Source: Polaromonas sp.
GTDB lineage: Bacteria > Pseudomonadota > Gammaproteobacteria > Burkholderiales > Burkholderiaceae_C
Reading direction: 5' to 3'
Length of the DNA stretch: 64,000 nucleotides
Assembly: GCF_013817205.1 (NCBI RefSeq)
Contig: NZ_JACDDD010000010.1
Location: 1-64,000, forward strand
In this document: one piece after another, positions 54,976-63,876 of the stretch
How the letters are laid out: each line of letters starts with the position of its first letter
Position numbering within the stretch: position 1 is the first letter of the stretch
Made by a program: the position numbers and the translations under genes
Notes under the pieces: model-generated
What the model was told of the DNA's origin: nothing
Seen by the model: the letters and a program-made list of their open reading frames with translations, nothing else
Database searches by the model: none

Positions 54976-55659
54976 TCAGTCGATGTATTTGAGGCCAGCT
55001 TTGGCCAGCGGCTCACGCATGTTGTACATGTCCAGGCCCAGGATACCGGAAGCGAGTTTGTTGCGTTTTTCACCCTCGTTGGCCTCACGCGCCCGCGCGG
55101 CATCCAGCGTTTTGCCGGCCAGCGCCGCCGGCACCACCACCACACCGTCGTCGTCGGCCACCACCACATCACCGGGGTTAACGATCATGCCGGCACACAC
55201 CACCGGAATGTTCACAGAACCCACCGTGGCCTTGATCGTGCCCTTGGAACTGATGACCTTGCTCCACACCGGAAAGCCCATCTCGGTCAGTGTTTTCACG
55301 TCACGCACACCGGCATCGATGATGAGGGCACGCGCACCATGCGCCTGAAAGCTGGTGGCCAGCAGGTCACCAAAATAACCATCGGTGCATTCGGCGGTGA
55401 TGGCAGCCACCACGATGTCACCGGGCTGAATCTGCTCGGCCACGACATGCATCATCCAGTTGTCGCCGGGGTGCAGCAGCACCGTCACCGCGGTGCCGGA
55501 CACCAGGGCGCCCGCATAAATCGGCCGCATACATGGCTTCATTAGGCCGACACGGCCCATGGCCTCATGCACTGTGGCTGAGCCCAGCGCCGCCAGGCCG
55601 TCGGCGGCTGCGCGGTCGGCGCGTGTGATGTTGCGGTAAACAACGCCCAGTTCGTGCAT
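54976..55659 (-). CDS. ligK: 4-Carboxy-4-hydroxy-2-oxoadipate aldolase
   Basis: 227 residues, RraA-like fold. It splits 4-carboxy-4-hydroxy-2-oxoadipate to pyruvate and oxaloacetate with a divalent metal. The family pattern is [15 protein letters not shown] near the start, [20 protein letters not shown] and [20 protein letters not shown], in which the G.RD motif binds substrate and metal. The ATG at 55659 is 1 bp from the ligJ stop. Longer starts upstream are rejected as they lie inside ligJ. Confidence 0.94.
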   Translation of the reverse strand: MHELGVVYRNITRADRAAADGLAALGSATVHEAMGRVGLMKPCMRPIYAGALVSGTAVTVLLHPGDNWMMHVVAEQIQPGDIVVAAITAECTDGYFGDLLATSFQAHGARALIIDAGVRDVKTLTEMGFPVWSKVISSKGTIKATVGSVNIPVVCAGMIVNPGDVVVADDDGVVVVPAALAGKTLDAARAREANEGEKRNKLASGILGLDMYNMREPLAKAGLKYID

Positions 55660-55660
55660 G

Positions 55661-56695
55661 CTATTTCCCCTTCTTTTTGAGCAAGGTATCCAGCCGCGAA
55701 AACACGCGGCGCGCATTGCCTTCGTAAATCTGGTGCTTGTCATCGGCGCTCAGTATCTTGCTGGCTTCGATGTAGCGCTTGGTATCGTCGTAGTAGTTGC
55801 CGGTGGTCGGGTCAATGCCGCGCACCGCACCAATCATCTCGGACGCAAACAAAACGTTTTTGACGGGGATCACCGTGTTCAGCAGGTCAATGCCCGGCTG
55901 GTGATAGACGCAGGTGTCAAAGAAAATATTGTTCATCACATGCTCGCTCAGCAGGGGCTTTTTCATCTCCTGCGCCAGCCCGCGAAAGCGCCCCCAGTGG
56001 TAGGGCACGGCGCCGCCGCCATGGGGAATCAAAAACTTCAGGGTCGGAAAGTCCTTGAACAAATCACCCTGCACACACTGCATGAACGCCGTGGTGTCGG
56101 CATTCAGGTAGTGCGCGCCGGTGGTGTGAAAGCAGGCGTTGCAGGATGTAGAGACATGGATCATGGCCGGTAGGTCGTACTCCACCATTTTTTCGTAGAT
56201 CGGGAACCAGTGTTTGTCGGTCAACGGCGGGCTGGTCCAGTGTCCACCCGACGGATCCGGGTTCAGGTTGATGCCAACCGCGCCATATTCCTTCACACAT
56301 TTTTCCAGCTCGGGAATGCAGGTCTTGGGGTCCACGCCAGGTGACTGCGGCAACATCGCCACCGGTACAAAATGATCGGGGAAAAGCTCGCTGACGCGGA
56401 AACACAACTCATTGCAGATCGCCGCCCAGGTGCTGGAGACATTGAAGTCGCCGATGTGGTGCGCCATGAAACTTGCACGCGGCGAGAACAGCGTGACGTC
56501 GCTGCCGCGCTCTTTCATCAGCTTGAGCTGATTCGTCTGAATGCTTTCGCGCAGCTCGTCGTCGCTGATTTTGAGGTCTGCCGCTTTCGGCATGACGGTC
56601 GCATCCTTGATGCCGGCAATCTGCTTGTCGCGCCACTCTTCCAGCGCCTTGGGCGCCGTCGTGTAGTGGCCGTGACAGTCAATGATAAGGCTCAT
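55661..56695 (-). CDS. ligJ: 4-Oxalomesaconate hydratase
   Basis: 344 residues, amidohydrolase-fold family (ACMSD-like group). It hydrates 4-oxalomesaconate to 4-carboxy-4-hydroxy-2-oxoadipate. [20 protein letters not shown] starts the protein, with metal-binding [22 protein letters not shown] and [18 protein letters not shown] carry further ligands and active-site groups. It sits first among the catabolic genes in the same order as Comamonas pmdEFDABC. Confidence 0.94.
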   Translation of the reverse strand: MSLIIDCHGHYTTAPKALEEWRDKQIAGIKDATVMPKAADLKISDDELRESIQTNQLKLMKERGSDVTLFSPRASFMAHHIGDFNVSSTWAAICNELCFRVSELFPDHFVPVAMLPQSPGVDPKTCIPELEKCVKEYGAVGINLNPDPSGGHWTSPPLTDKHWFPIYEKMVEYDLPAMIHVSTSCNACFHTTGAHYLNADTTAFMQCVQGDLFKDFPTLKFLIPHGGGAVPYHWGRFRGLAQEMKKPLLSEHVMNNIFFDTCVYHQPGIDLLNTVIPVKNVLFASEMIGAVRGIDPTTGNYYDDTKRYIEASKILSADDKHQIYEGNARRVFSRLDTLLKKKGK

Positions 56696-56718
56696 GCTTG
56701 CTCCTGTATTTTCATTTT

Positions 56719-57432
56719 TCAGGCCGGGTCCATGCCCTGGCGCTTTTTGGCTTGGTCGGCCTGCTTTGATGTCATGTGGTCCAGCATGGCGCGCACGCTC
56801 TCGCTGTGCGGAGAGCCGGCCACCACACTGCGGTGTATGCCAGCCGAAAAAGTGGCGAGGATCTGGATGGCTGGCGGCAGCGGGCCAACCAGCGTGATGC
56901 CTTCGACGTGCAACAACTCGCTGAGCTGCTGAAATCCCAGCGCCACCTCGCCACGCGCCACCATTGTGCCGACCGGCACGCCAGGCGGCGCCTGCACCAT
57001 GCGGCCTGCCATCTCGCTGGTGATGCCCCAGCGCTCAAACAATCTGGCCAGCGCAACGCCGCTGGGCCCGGTCGAATAACTGACGCTGGTCGCGACCAAC
57101 ACGGCGCGTTTCACCGCGTCTTCCGAGCTGATATCGGGCACCGGCTCACCGGCACGCACCGCCACGGCAACGCCGGAGCGCACCAGATCGCGCCTGCTGC
57201 CGACCTGCAAATGACCTGCCGCAATCAGTTTGTCGATGGCGTCAGAGGCAAGCACCACCACATCGAATGTTTCGCCGGCCTGCACACGTTTGGCAGCATC
57301 CACACCGCCCACCGCTTCTATCGCTACCGTGCAACCGGACTGCTGCTCAAAGGCAGACACCAGTTCGACCAGCACCTGGCGGGTGGCCATGGAAGAGATG
57401 CCCTTGATGATTGCGGGTGCCGTGTTTGCCAT
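56719..57432 (-). CDS. ModA-like substrate-binding-domain protein without a signal peptide
   Basis: 237 residues of periplasmic-binding-protein type II fold, similar in pattern to ModA/sulfate-binding domains: VLVELVSAFEQQSGCTVAIE at the start, SGVAVAVRAGEPVPDISSED, and FQQLSELLHVEGITLVGPLP. The N-terminus MANTAPAIIKGISSMATRQV is not a signal peptide, and no permease or ATPase is present, so a cytoplasmic role is indicated. It is the promoter-proximal gene of the lig operon, 23 bp before ligJ, in the slot where Comamonas has pmdU/pmdK. No tautomerase (LigU/GalD-type) is found. Function unknown; sensing or handling a pathway acid is conceivable. Confidence 0.75.
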   Translation of the reverse strand: MANTAPAIIKGISSMATRQVLVELVSAFEQQSGCTVAIEAVGGVDAAKRVQAGETFDVVVLASDAIDKLIAAGHLQVGSRRDLVRSGVAVAVRAGEPVPDISSEDAVKRAVLVATSVSYSTGPSGVALARLFERWGITSEMAGRMVQAPPGVPVGTMVARGEVALGFQQLSELLHVEGITLVGPLPPAIQILATFSAGIHRSVVAGSPHSESVRAMLDHMTSKQADQAKKRQGMDPA

Positions 57433-57488
57433 GGCCTCATTCTGGTGGCTTCCGCGCGCCAGACAAAGGCCTTGCCCCGACTATCAGG

Positions 57489-57505
57489 TATGCCAGTTGG
57501 GCATA
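57489..57505. promoter_or_regulatory. LysR-type operator upstream of the lig operon
   Basis: TATGCC-AGTTG-GGCATA is a perfect 6-bp inverted repeat with the T-N11-A spacing of LysR sites. It lies between the divergent ModA-like and LysR genes. Confidence 0.75.
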
Positions 57506-57537
57506 ATTAAACAAAGGTTATCTAAAAAGACAAAACC

Positions 57538-58467
57538 ATGGACCTCAAACAACTCGAGTACTTTGTGCGGGTGGCCGAACTCGGCAGCTTCACACGCGCC
57601 TCCATTGCGCTGGACATTGCCCAGCCAGCGCTGAGCCGCCAGGTTCGCCTGCTGGAAGTCGAGTTGCGGCAAAACCTGCTGACCCGCACTGGACGCGGCG
57701 CGATACCGACCGAAGCCGGCAAGCTGCTGCTCAAACACGGGCGCGGCATATTGCACCAGGTGGAAGTGGCGCGCGAAGAACTGGCTGCCGTGCGCGGCGG
57801 GCTGGCGGGGCGGGTGTCCATCGGCCTGCCGCCCAGCCTGTCCAAACTCATCACCGTGCCATTGACGCAGGCCTTCAGGCAGCACCTGCCGCTGGCGCAA
57901 CTGACACTGACCGAGGGCTTTTCGGTGTTGATGCAAGAAGGCCTGCGTGTCGGCAACCTCGACATGGCCGTGCTTTACAACTCGGAACGCTCACCCGAGC
58001 TGGAAACCATCACACTGCATTCGGAAGAACTGGTGCTGATTTCACGCAGGGACAGCGTCAAGCCGTCCACCAAAAAAACCGGCACAGGCAAGCGCCAGCC
58101 CATCAGCCTGGTCGAAGTCGCCGCCCTGCCCCTTATCCTGCCGAGCCGCCCCAATGCCTTCCGCATTCTGGTCGAAGGCGAAATGATCACGATTGGCTGC
58201 AAGCCGCAAATCACACTCGAGGTGGACGGCCTGAACGCCATCCTGAGTCTGGTGCGTGAGGGCATGGGCCATGCGGTGCTGCCCAGCTACACGCTGAGCA
58301 ACGTGGAAGACCCGGCCCCCTTTACCCTGCGCAGCATTCGCTCACCGCGCATCATGAGTGAACTGATGCTGGTGCGTTCTGCCCGCCGCGCCAGCACCGA
58401 CACGCAAAAAATGGCGGTTGAAGTGGTGACCTCGGTGGTGGTTGACACGCTCAAGCCCTACGCCTAA
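57538..58467 (+). CDS. LysR-type regulator of the protocatechuate operon (PmdR-like)
   Basis: 309 residues. N-terminal winged HTH (~1-60: GSFTRASIALDIAQPALSRQ, VRLLEVELRQNLLTRTGRGA) and a co-inducer domain from ~90 (GRVSIGLPPSLSKLITVPLT). It is divergent from the lig operon across a 105-bp gap with a perfect T-N11-A palindrome. Activation by protocatechuate or a ring-cleavage product is expected from known regulators of these operons. It is convergent with the DUF1932 gene (15-bp gap). Confidence 0.9.
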   Translation: MDLKQLEYFVRVAELGSFTRASIALDIAQPALSRQVRLLEVELRQNLLTRTGRGAIPTEAGKLLLKHGRGILHQVEVAREELAAVRGGLAGRVSIGLPPSLSKLITVPLTQAFRQHLPLAQLTLTEGFSVLMQEGLRVGNLDMAVLYNSERSPELETITLHSEELVLISRRDSVKPSTKKTGTGKRQPISLVEVAALPLILPSRPNAFRILVEGEMITIGCKPQITLEVDGLNAILSLVREGMGHAVLPSYTLSNVEDPAPFTLRSIRSPRIMSELMLVRSARRASTDTQKMAVEVVTSVVVDTLKPYA

Positions 58468-58482
58468 CACCGCGGCCGGCTG

Positions 58483-59388
58483 TTACGGCAGTTTGGGTGT
58501 GGCAGCCAGCAAGCGATCCGCATAGTCCTGCCAGCGCGCGTCTTTGCCAATACCGCTGAACAGGCCCTGCTTGGCCTGATCGGCCACCCACTGCTGCTTG
58601 CCGGCAATGGCTGAAGCCATGAAGGGCTCAAAGCCCGGCCCGGCCTCATGCATGGTGTGGGCCGCCTCGCGCATTTCCTCGGCCCGGCGCTGGCCGTGCT
58701 GCACCACGCGGCTGAAAAAATAAGCGCCCTGCTTGTCCCAGTCAATGCTGGGAAAGGTTTCGGCCAGCGTCGGCAGTACAAAATCTTCCACGCCGTAGGC
58801 GCGTGCGGTGGTGTAACTCTCGATCACCAGCGCCTCCAGGCCCTTGATCATCACGCTGCGGCACATCTTGATAGCGCTGGCCACGCCGACCTGCTCGCTG
58901 ACAGCCTTCGCATTCATGCCCCACTCCGTCAGCACGGCAGCCAGTTCGGCCCCGCGTGCGCCGCCCAGCAGCATGGGCACCTTGATGCCATAGGGCGGCA
59001 CCGAGGTCATCACCCCAGCCTCGATATAGTGGGCATCCGCAGCGGCTATCAGCGCCGCCGCCTGCTGCTTGGTGCCCGGCGAGGCCGAGTTGAGGTCCAG
59101 AAAAATCGCGCCCGGCCGGATGTGCGCTGCAGCCGCCTGTGCCACCGCCAGGGTCCTGGACGCCGTCACGGCGGAAATGATCAGGTCGGAACGCCTGCAC
59201 AGCTCCGCCATGGAACTGCATGCATGCACACCCGCCTGCGCCGCATGGGCCATCGGCTCGCCGCGCAGTGCCGCCGTTTCGAATTGGATGTCCCATGTGC
59301 TGGCGCCCGCCAAGCGGTCCTTCAAGCCGGCCGTGAATATCCGGCCAACCTCGCCGTAGCCAACCATGCCCAGGTGTTCAAACTTCAC
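58483..59388 (-). CDS. NAD(P)-binding DUF1932 oxidoreductase
   Basis: 301 residues. The N-terminal Rossmann domain (LGMVGYGEVGRIFTAGLKDR) resembles 6-phosphogluconate/β-hydroxyacid dehydrogenases; the C-terminal half is DUF1932 (IKMCRSVMIKGLEALVIESY, TTARAYGVEDFVLPTLAETF). The conserved Lys in IKMCRS is a likely catalytic residue. A role in handling a 2-hydroxy acid from the aromatic pathway is possible but not shown. It is 32 bp from the Bug gene upstream and cotranscribed with it. Confidence 0.8.
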   Translation of the reverse strand: MKFEHLGMVGYGEVGRIFTAGLKDRLAGASTWDIQFETAALRGEPMAHAAQAGVHACSSMAELCRRSDLIISAVTASRTLAVAQAAAAHIRPGAIFLDLNSASPGTKQQAAALIAAADAHYIEAGVMTSVPPYGIKVPMLLGGARGAELAAVLTEWGMNAKAVSEQVGVASAIKMCRSVMIKGLEALVIESYTTARAYGVEDFVLPTLAETFPSIDWDKQGAYFFSRVVQHGQRRAEEMREAAHTMHEAGPGFEPFMASAIAGKQQWVADQAKQGLFSGIGKDARWQDYADRLLAATPKLP

Positions 59389-59420
59389 GACGGACGCTCC
59401 TATAGGAACCGGTTTGTAAC

Positions 59421-60401
59421 TTATTGCGCGGGGATTCTCGCGCGGACAATCACCTCGCCCCAGCGCTTTGTTTCGCCAGCCAGCAGCTCCGCCGCCTGCT
59501 CGGGCGAGCTGGCACGGGCCTCGACGTTCAGGTCGGCCAGCTTCTTTTTGACATCCGGCGAGTTGAGCACAGCGGTGATGTCCTTGTTGAGCCGGGCGAT
59601 CACGTCTTTGGGAGTTTTGGCCGGCGCGGCCAGCGCGTTCCAGCTGGACGCCACAAATGCCGGCAAGCCGCTTTCCTTCGCGGTGGGCACATCCGGCAGC
59701 ACGGCAGCGCGTTTTTCGCCGGTGACTGCGAGCGCACGCAGGGTGTTGGCCTTGATCTGCGGCAGCACCGGGCCCAGGATTTCCAGCGCAGCATCGATCT
59801 GCCCGCCGCGCAAAGCGGTGATCACCGCCGGCGTACCGTTGAAGGGAACAATCTGCATGTCCACACGCGCACTGGTCTTGAACAGCTCGGCCGCCAGATT
59901 TTGTGTGCTGCCGACGTTGATGCTGCCGAGGTTGAGCTTGCCGGGGTTGGCTTTGGCAAAGGCCAGCAGTTCGCCCAGGTTTTTGAACTTCGAGTCGGCC
60001 GGCGTGATGATGGCAATATCAAAAAAGCCCAGCGTGGACACCGGCGCAAAATCGCGGACGGTGTCAAAGGGCAAGGACTTGAACAGGCCCGCGCTGACTG
60101 CCGTGCCGTTGGACATCAGCAGCAGCGTATGGCCGTCCGGCTCGGCCTTGGCAACCGCGTCACCGGCCACCACGCCCCCGGCGCCCGGCTTGTTTTCGAT
60201 CACCACCGCCTGGCCGAGCGACTCACCGAGTTTTTGTGCCACCGTCCGGGCGGTGAGGTCGGCCACGCCACCGGCGCCAAAAGGCACGACAATCCTGACG
60301 GGTTTGGACGGGAAGTTTTGCGCGCTGGCCGAAGAGGCCAGGAGCAAAAAGGCCACCAGGCCGGGGGCAAGGGGGCCGGAGGCAAGGCGTAGAAAAGTCA
60401 T
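59421..60401 (-). CDS. Bug-family (TctC-like) periplasmic solute-binding protein
   Basis: 326 residues. A signal peptide ends near SSASAQ. The tripartite tricarboxylate receptor pattern follows: FPSKPVRIVVPFGAGGVADL, then LGQAVVIENKPGAGGVVAGD and KAEPDGHTLLLMSNGTAVSA. These proteins bind carboxylates for TctAB or act as sensors; no TctA/TctB is nearby, as is usual for Bug genes. Next to the lig regulator it may bind protocatechuate or a related acid. Promoter likely lies in the repeat-containing gap upstream. Confidence 0.9.
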   Translation of the reverse strand: MTFLRLASGPLAPGLVAFLLLASSASAQNFPSKPVRIVVPFGAGGVADLTARTVAQKLGESLGQAVVIENKPGAGGVVAGDAVAKAEPDGHTLLLMSNGTAVSAGLFKSLPFDTVRDFAPVSTLGFFDIAIITPADSKFKNLGELLAFAKANPGKLNLGSINVGSTQNLAAELFKTSARVDMQIVPFNGTPAVITALRGGQIDAALEILGPVLPQIKANTLRALAVTGEKRAAVLPDVPTAKESGLPAFVASSWNALAAPAKTPKDVIARLNKDITAVLNSPDVKKKLADLNVEARASSPEQAAELLAGETKRWGEVIVRARIPAQ

Positions 60402-60482
60402 GGCGGTGTCTCCTGTTTGGTGTTCCTGATACCGGGCATCCGTCCACGGCGGGGGCCGGATGCAGTTAAAAATGAAGAGAGA

Positions 60483-60537
60483 AACCGGCTCCAGCCCCCG
60501 TCAGTATTGCGTGAGTAGCTACAAATTCAATAGCATA
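60483..60537 (+). repeat. Dispersed repeat, copy 14 (intergenic)
   Basis: Forward copy, well preserved: AACCGGCTCCAGCCCCCGTC, AGTATTGCGTGAGT, AGCTACAAATTCAATAGCA. It lies upstream of the Bug gene. Confidence 0.9.
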
Positions 60538-60540
60538 GCG

Positions 60541-61109
60541 GATGGGTCTCCCGGTCGACCTACATCACCCAACGAACTTGACCAGCCAGACAGGCAATGC
60601 GGATTGTCGCCGTGCACATGCCCGGAGGTAACCATAGACAGGGCTCTAGCAGTTATACGGTTTTGATATAAGTCGTCTCGGGATATCTCGATTGCCGTCG
60701 CCGGCCTGCCTTCGTCTCCTTGAGCAGCCTAATTCGGGGCACCAGGAAGAATCCAACGGCTTTTCCAGCACCCCGCACGACAACGCTATCGCCTTCGAAG
60801 CCGAGCACACCAAGCTGCACCTCGCGAACCAGACTGACCGGTTTGTTTCTGGACCAGGGCATAGACCATGGGGAAAGGACCTTGGGCGGCAAGCCGCGCG
60901 GACGCAGCCGGGACGTAAAGGACAAGCCACCACCCCTGCAGGTCGCCCCGGTGCGCCCGGCTCGTACGAACGTTGCCCGCTTTGCGACGTGGGACCACTC
61001 CCACACAAGCTCAGGTATTGCAGCGGTGGCATGAAGACGATGTGCAGCGCACTATGAAGGAACAGGTCCACACAGGCCTGCACTTCTTAGCCCAACCCCA
61101 CAGGACCCC
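60541..61109. other. ~570 bp without a recognised gene
   Basis: Frames of 100-145 codons exist on both strands, but none shows a domain, a good ribosome-binding site or the codon pattern of the neighbours. On the minus strand a segment near 60650-60850 (VVVRGAGKAVGFFLVPRIRL) looks protein-like but no family is recognised. G+C falls relative to neighbours at the left end (60541-60680). It may be a gene remnant or transferred DNA. Confidence 0.4.
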
Positions 61110-61298
61110 ATGACCGACCCACGCAACATTGCCCACGACAAAAAAGTCCAGCAGGAAAAGAAGCACCGCGGCGAAGAGATCGCGCCCGGCGCGGAACATG
61201 CCGTTCAGCCCGGCAAGAAGCCTCATCTTGTGACCACCGACGAGAAGCCTGAGACCGACAGCGAGACGGCTGAGAAGGACGAACAGCCTGCGGGCTGA
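61110..61298 (+). CDS. Small charged hypothetical protein
   Basis: 62 residues: MTDPRNIAHDKKVQQEKKHR then a Glu/Lys/Pro-rich tail ending DEQPAG. No hydrophobic segment or cysteine is present, so it is a soluble, probably disordered protein. ACAGGA precedes the ATG by ~6 bp and a perfect-stem terminator follows 28 bp after the stop, so this looks like a real monocistronic gene. Family not recognised. Confidence 0.65.
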   Translation: MTDPRNIAHDKKVQQEKKHRGEEIAPGAEHAVQPGKKPHLVTTDEKPETDSETAEKDEQPAG

Positions 61299-61326
61299 GC
61301 CCCGACCCCCTATATAGCCGCCAAAC

Positions 61327-61360
61327 AAAAAGCCTGCTGCACATGTGCAGCAGGCATTTT
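61327..61360. terminator. Intrinsic terminator, bidirectional
   Basis: GCCTGCTGCA/TGCAGCAGGC is a perfect 10-bp stem with a CATG loop (61332-61355), flanked by A5 and T5. It serves the small gene and possibly the convergent aminotransferase gene. Confidence 0.92.
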
Positions 61361-61409
61361 TATTCCCGGGCGTCCACGCACCTCTCCGGCGGAAACAGTC
61401 CAGATCGAT

Positions 61410-62603
61410 TCAAAGCGCCTTGCCGAGACGGGTCACGCCCTCTTCAATCTTCGCAACATCCGCCGTTGCAAAACTCAGCCGGAACGTACTCAAGTCCGGA
61501 CTCTCCGCATAAAACGGCGCCCCCGGAACAAACGCCACACCCTGCTCAATCGCCTTCTTGGCAAACTCGCCCGCATCTTTGGTTCTGCCACCCGCGCCGG
61601 TGAGCCTGGCCCAGAAGAACAGGCCACCCTGGGGTTGGGTTAACTCCACCGCGTCGCCGAGTTCGCGCTTCAGGGCCGCGCCCATCGCCAGCGCACGTTC
61701 GCCATAGGCCTTGCGCACTTTGGCCAGCGTGGCGGGCATGCGGCCTGACTTCAGGTACTGGGCGGCTGTCGCCTGGGCGAAGGTGCTGGTGTGCGCGTCG
61801 CTGAACTGTTTGCACATGGTGGCCTTGGCCAGCAGCTCGGCGGGGCCGATCATCCAGCCCACGCGCAGGCCGGGGCTCAGGACTTTGCTCATGCTGCCGC
61901 AGTGGGCGATGAGTTCCGTGCTGCCCGGAACGTCCTTCGACAGGCTCAGGATGCTGGGAGGGGGCGCCGCGTTGAAGTAAAGGTCGCCGTAGGGATCGTC
62001 CTCGACAATCAGGGTGTTGTATTTAACGGCCAGGGCCAGCACTTTTTTGCGGCGCTCCAGGCTCAGCAGTGCGCCGCTGGGGTTGCCGAAGGTGGGGATC
62101 AGATAGACAAACTTGGGTTTGTGCTCGGCGATCAGCTTTTCCAGCTCGTCGGTCTTGACACCGTTGGCGTCGATGGGCGCACTGATGAGTTCTGCGCCAT
62201 AGAGGCGAAAACACTGGATGGTGGCGAGAAAGGTCGGGCCTTCGACAATCACCTTGTCGCCGGGATCGATCATGGTTTTGCCCAGCAGGTCCAGCGCCTG
62301 TTGGCTGCCGGTGGTGACGATCAGTCCATCGGCCGCGACCTCTACCCCCTTGCTGCCCATGAAGGCGGCGAGCTGTTCGCGCAGCGGGTTGTAGCCTTCG
62401 GTGGCGCCGTATTGCAACGCGGCGCCGGGCTCTTCGGTCAGGGCTTTGTTTGCGGCCACTTGAATGCCGGCCACGTCAAACATGGCGCTGTCTGGAAAAC
62501 CGCCAGCAAAGCTGATGATGCCGGGCTTGCCCAGCAGCTTGAACAGTTCACGAATGGCAGAGGTTTCTACGTTGTTGAGGCGGTCGGCAAAGGGCAAGGG
62601 CAT
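61410..62603 (-). CDS. PLP-dependent aminotransferase (class I/II)
   Basis: 397 residues. Fold-type I pattern: FAGGFPDSAMFD near the start, YGATEGYNPLREQLA, YLIPTFGNPSGA, VEDDPYGDLYF, and the PLP lysine in GSMSKVLSPGLRVGW. The GGFP.. and YG.TEG motifs are those of the LysN/ARO8-like group (2-aminoadipate or aromatic amino acid transaminases). An 18-bp copy of a ubiquitous proteobacterial repeat (61934-61951) is embedded in frame and encodes ILSLSKDV. ATG at 62603 chosen. Substrate not settled. Confidence 0.88.
   Translation of the reverse strand: MPLPFADRLNNVETSAIRELFKLLGKPGIISFAGGFPDSAMFDVAGIQVAANKALTEEPGAALQYGATEGYNPLREQLAAFMGSKGVEVAADGLIVTTGSQQALDLLGKTMIDPGDKVIVEGPTFLATIQCFRLYGAELISAPIDANGVKTDELEKLIAEHKPKFVYLIPTFGNPSGALLSLERRKKVLALAVKYNTLIVEDDPYGDLYFNAAPPPSILSLSKDVPGSTELIAHCGSMSKVLSPGLRVGWMIGPAELLAKATMCKQFSDAHTSTFAQATAAQYLKSGRMPATLAKVRKAYGERALAMGAALKRELGDAVELTQPQGGLFFWARLTGAGGRTKDAGEFAKKAIEQGVAFVPGAPFYAESPDLSTFRLSFATADVAKIEEGVTRLGKAL
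61934..61951. repeat. Ubiquitous TTCGACAGGCTCAGGA-type repeat inside the aminotransferase gene
   Basis: CCTTCGACAGGCTCAGGA is a well-known short repeat spread through many proteobacterial genomes. Here it lies in frame and encodes part of SILSLSKDVPG. Confidence 0.7.
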
Positions 62604-62677
62604 GGCGGTCTCTCTTTCTGCTGAGGATTGTCGCCAATTTGCGCGCAGCTTTCCTGCGTGGCGGCAGAATGTGGGGC

Positions 62678-63094
62678 ATGAGTACACCCGCCCTGCTTAT
62701 TGCCGCCAGCGCAGCTGTCATTTTTGTACTGGGTTTCTTGCACCTGGTCTTTACCTTCTACGGCCCCAAGTTTGATCCGCGCGACGCGGAGCTCAAGGCC
62801 AGGATGATGGTGGTCTCGCCAGTCATCACACGCCAGACCACCATGTGGCGCGCCTGGATAGGGTTTAACGCCAGCCACTCTTATGGCGGGATTCTGTTTG
62901 GTGCGGTGTGGGCCTATCTGGCGCTGGTACACCCGGCATTTTTGTTTCAGTCGGTCTTTTTGCTGGCGTTGGGCCTGCTTGTGCTGCTGGGCTATGTGGT
63001 GCTGGGCAAGATTTACTGGTTCAGCATTCCGTTTCGCGGTATTTTGCTGGCGACGGTTCTGTATGGCCTGGGGCTGCTGGTTTACTTTGTTTGA
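62678..63094 (+). CDS. Small integral membrane protein of unknown function
   Basis: 138 residues with four membrane segments (about 4-22, 57-80, 86-107 and 115-137). Between the first two is a conserved-looking PKFDPRDAELKARMMVVSPV and WRAWIGFNASHSYGGILFGA; the latter pattern (GFN.SHS.G) is typical of a small uncharacterised family. It is divergent from the aminotransferase gene and 9 bp upstream of the dienelactone hydrolase gene, so those two are cotranscribed. Function unknown. Confidence 0.75.
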   Translation: MSTPALLIAASAAVIFVLGFLHLVFTFYGPKFDPRDAELKARMMVVSPVITRQTTMWRAWIGFNASHSYGGILFGAVWAYLALVHPAFLFQSVFLLALGLLVLLGYVVLGKIYWFSIPFRGILLATVLYGLGLLVYFV

Positions 63095-63103
63095 GGCTTG
63101 CCC

Positions 63104-63838
63104 ATGATTGAACAACACATTGACATCCCCAGCGCTGACGGCGCGATGAACAGTTTTGTGGTTTACCCCGAAGAACGCGGGCCGCACCCGGTGGTGCTGT
63201 TTTACATGGACGCACCGGGCAAGCGTGAAGAGCTGCACGACATGGCGCGGCGTATTGCGGCGGTAGGTTATTACGTGGTGCTGCCCAATCTGTATTACCG
63301 CCGCTCGCGCGACTTTTGGTTGACCGAGCGCACAGAGGCGCAAATGGCGGTCGTGTTTGAACACATGAACTCTCTGACCAACGCCATGCTGGTGCACGAC
63401 ACCGAAGCCATGCTGCGCTTTGTAGATGCGCAGCCGCAGGCCGACGCCAGCCGCGTGGGTGCGGTGGGCTACTGCATGAGCGGGCCGTTTGTCATGGCGG
63501 CTGCCGCTGCCCTGCCAAACCGCATCAGTTGCATTGCCAGCATTCACGGCGCCAACCTGGTGACTGACCGCGACGACTCGCCGCACCTGATGGCCCCAAA
63601 GATCCGCTGCGAAAGCTACTTTGCCTGTGCAGAAACCGACCGCTGGGCACCGCCAGAGATTGTGCAAACGCTGCAGGATGCTTTGGTGGCCGCTGGCACA
63701 CCGCACCGCATTGAGTGGTACCCGGGCACCGAGCACGGTTTTGTCTTCCCCAGGCGTGAAGGCATTTATCACCAGGCAGCAGCCGAGCGGCATTGGGAGC
63801 GGCTGTTTGACCTGTTCAGGCGCACCTTGCAGGCCTGA
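63104..63838 (+). CDS. Dienelactone hydrolase family protein
   Basis: 244 residues, α/β-hydrolase. The Cys nucleophile is in VGAVGYCMSGPFVMAAAAAL, the acid Asp in CAETDRWAPPE, and the His in GTEHGFVFPRREG. Dienelactone hydrolases open lactones in chlorocatechol breakdown, and related carboxymethylenebutenolidase-like proteins occur widely, so the substrate is open. The ATG at 63104 is preferred over a TTG 6 bp upstream. Follows the membrane-protein gene. Confidence 0.87.
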   Translation: MIEQHIDIPSADGAMNSFVVYPEERGPHPVVLFYMDAPGKREELHDMARRIAAVGYYVVLPNLYYRRSRDFWLTERTEAQMAVVFEHMNSLTNAMLVHDTEAMLRFVDAQPQADASRVGAVGYCMSGPFVMAAAAALPNRISCIASIHGANLVTDRDDSPHLMAPKIRCESYFACAETDRWAPPEIVQTLQDALVAAGTPHRIEWYPGTEHGFVFPRREGIYHQAAAERHWERLFDLFRRTLQA

Positions 63839-63876
63839 CATGCGCCGCGGGGGGACCAGCCCGTCAAAATATCCAC

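Noticed and set aside
56719-57432. A molybdate ABC transporter component
   Set aside because: No signal peptide and no modB or modC are present, and the gene is embedded in the lig operon, so transport is not supported.
60541-61109. Insertion sequence or transposase fragment
   Set aside because: No terminal inverted repeats, target duplication or DDE motif could be identified.
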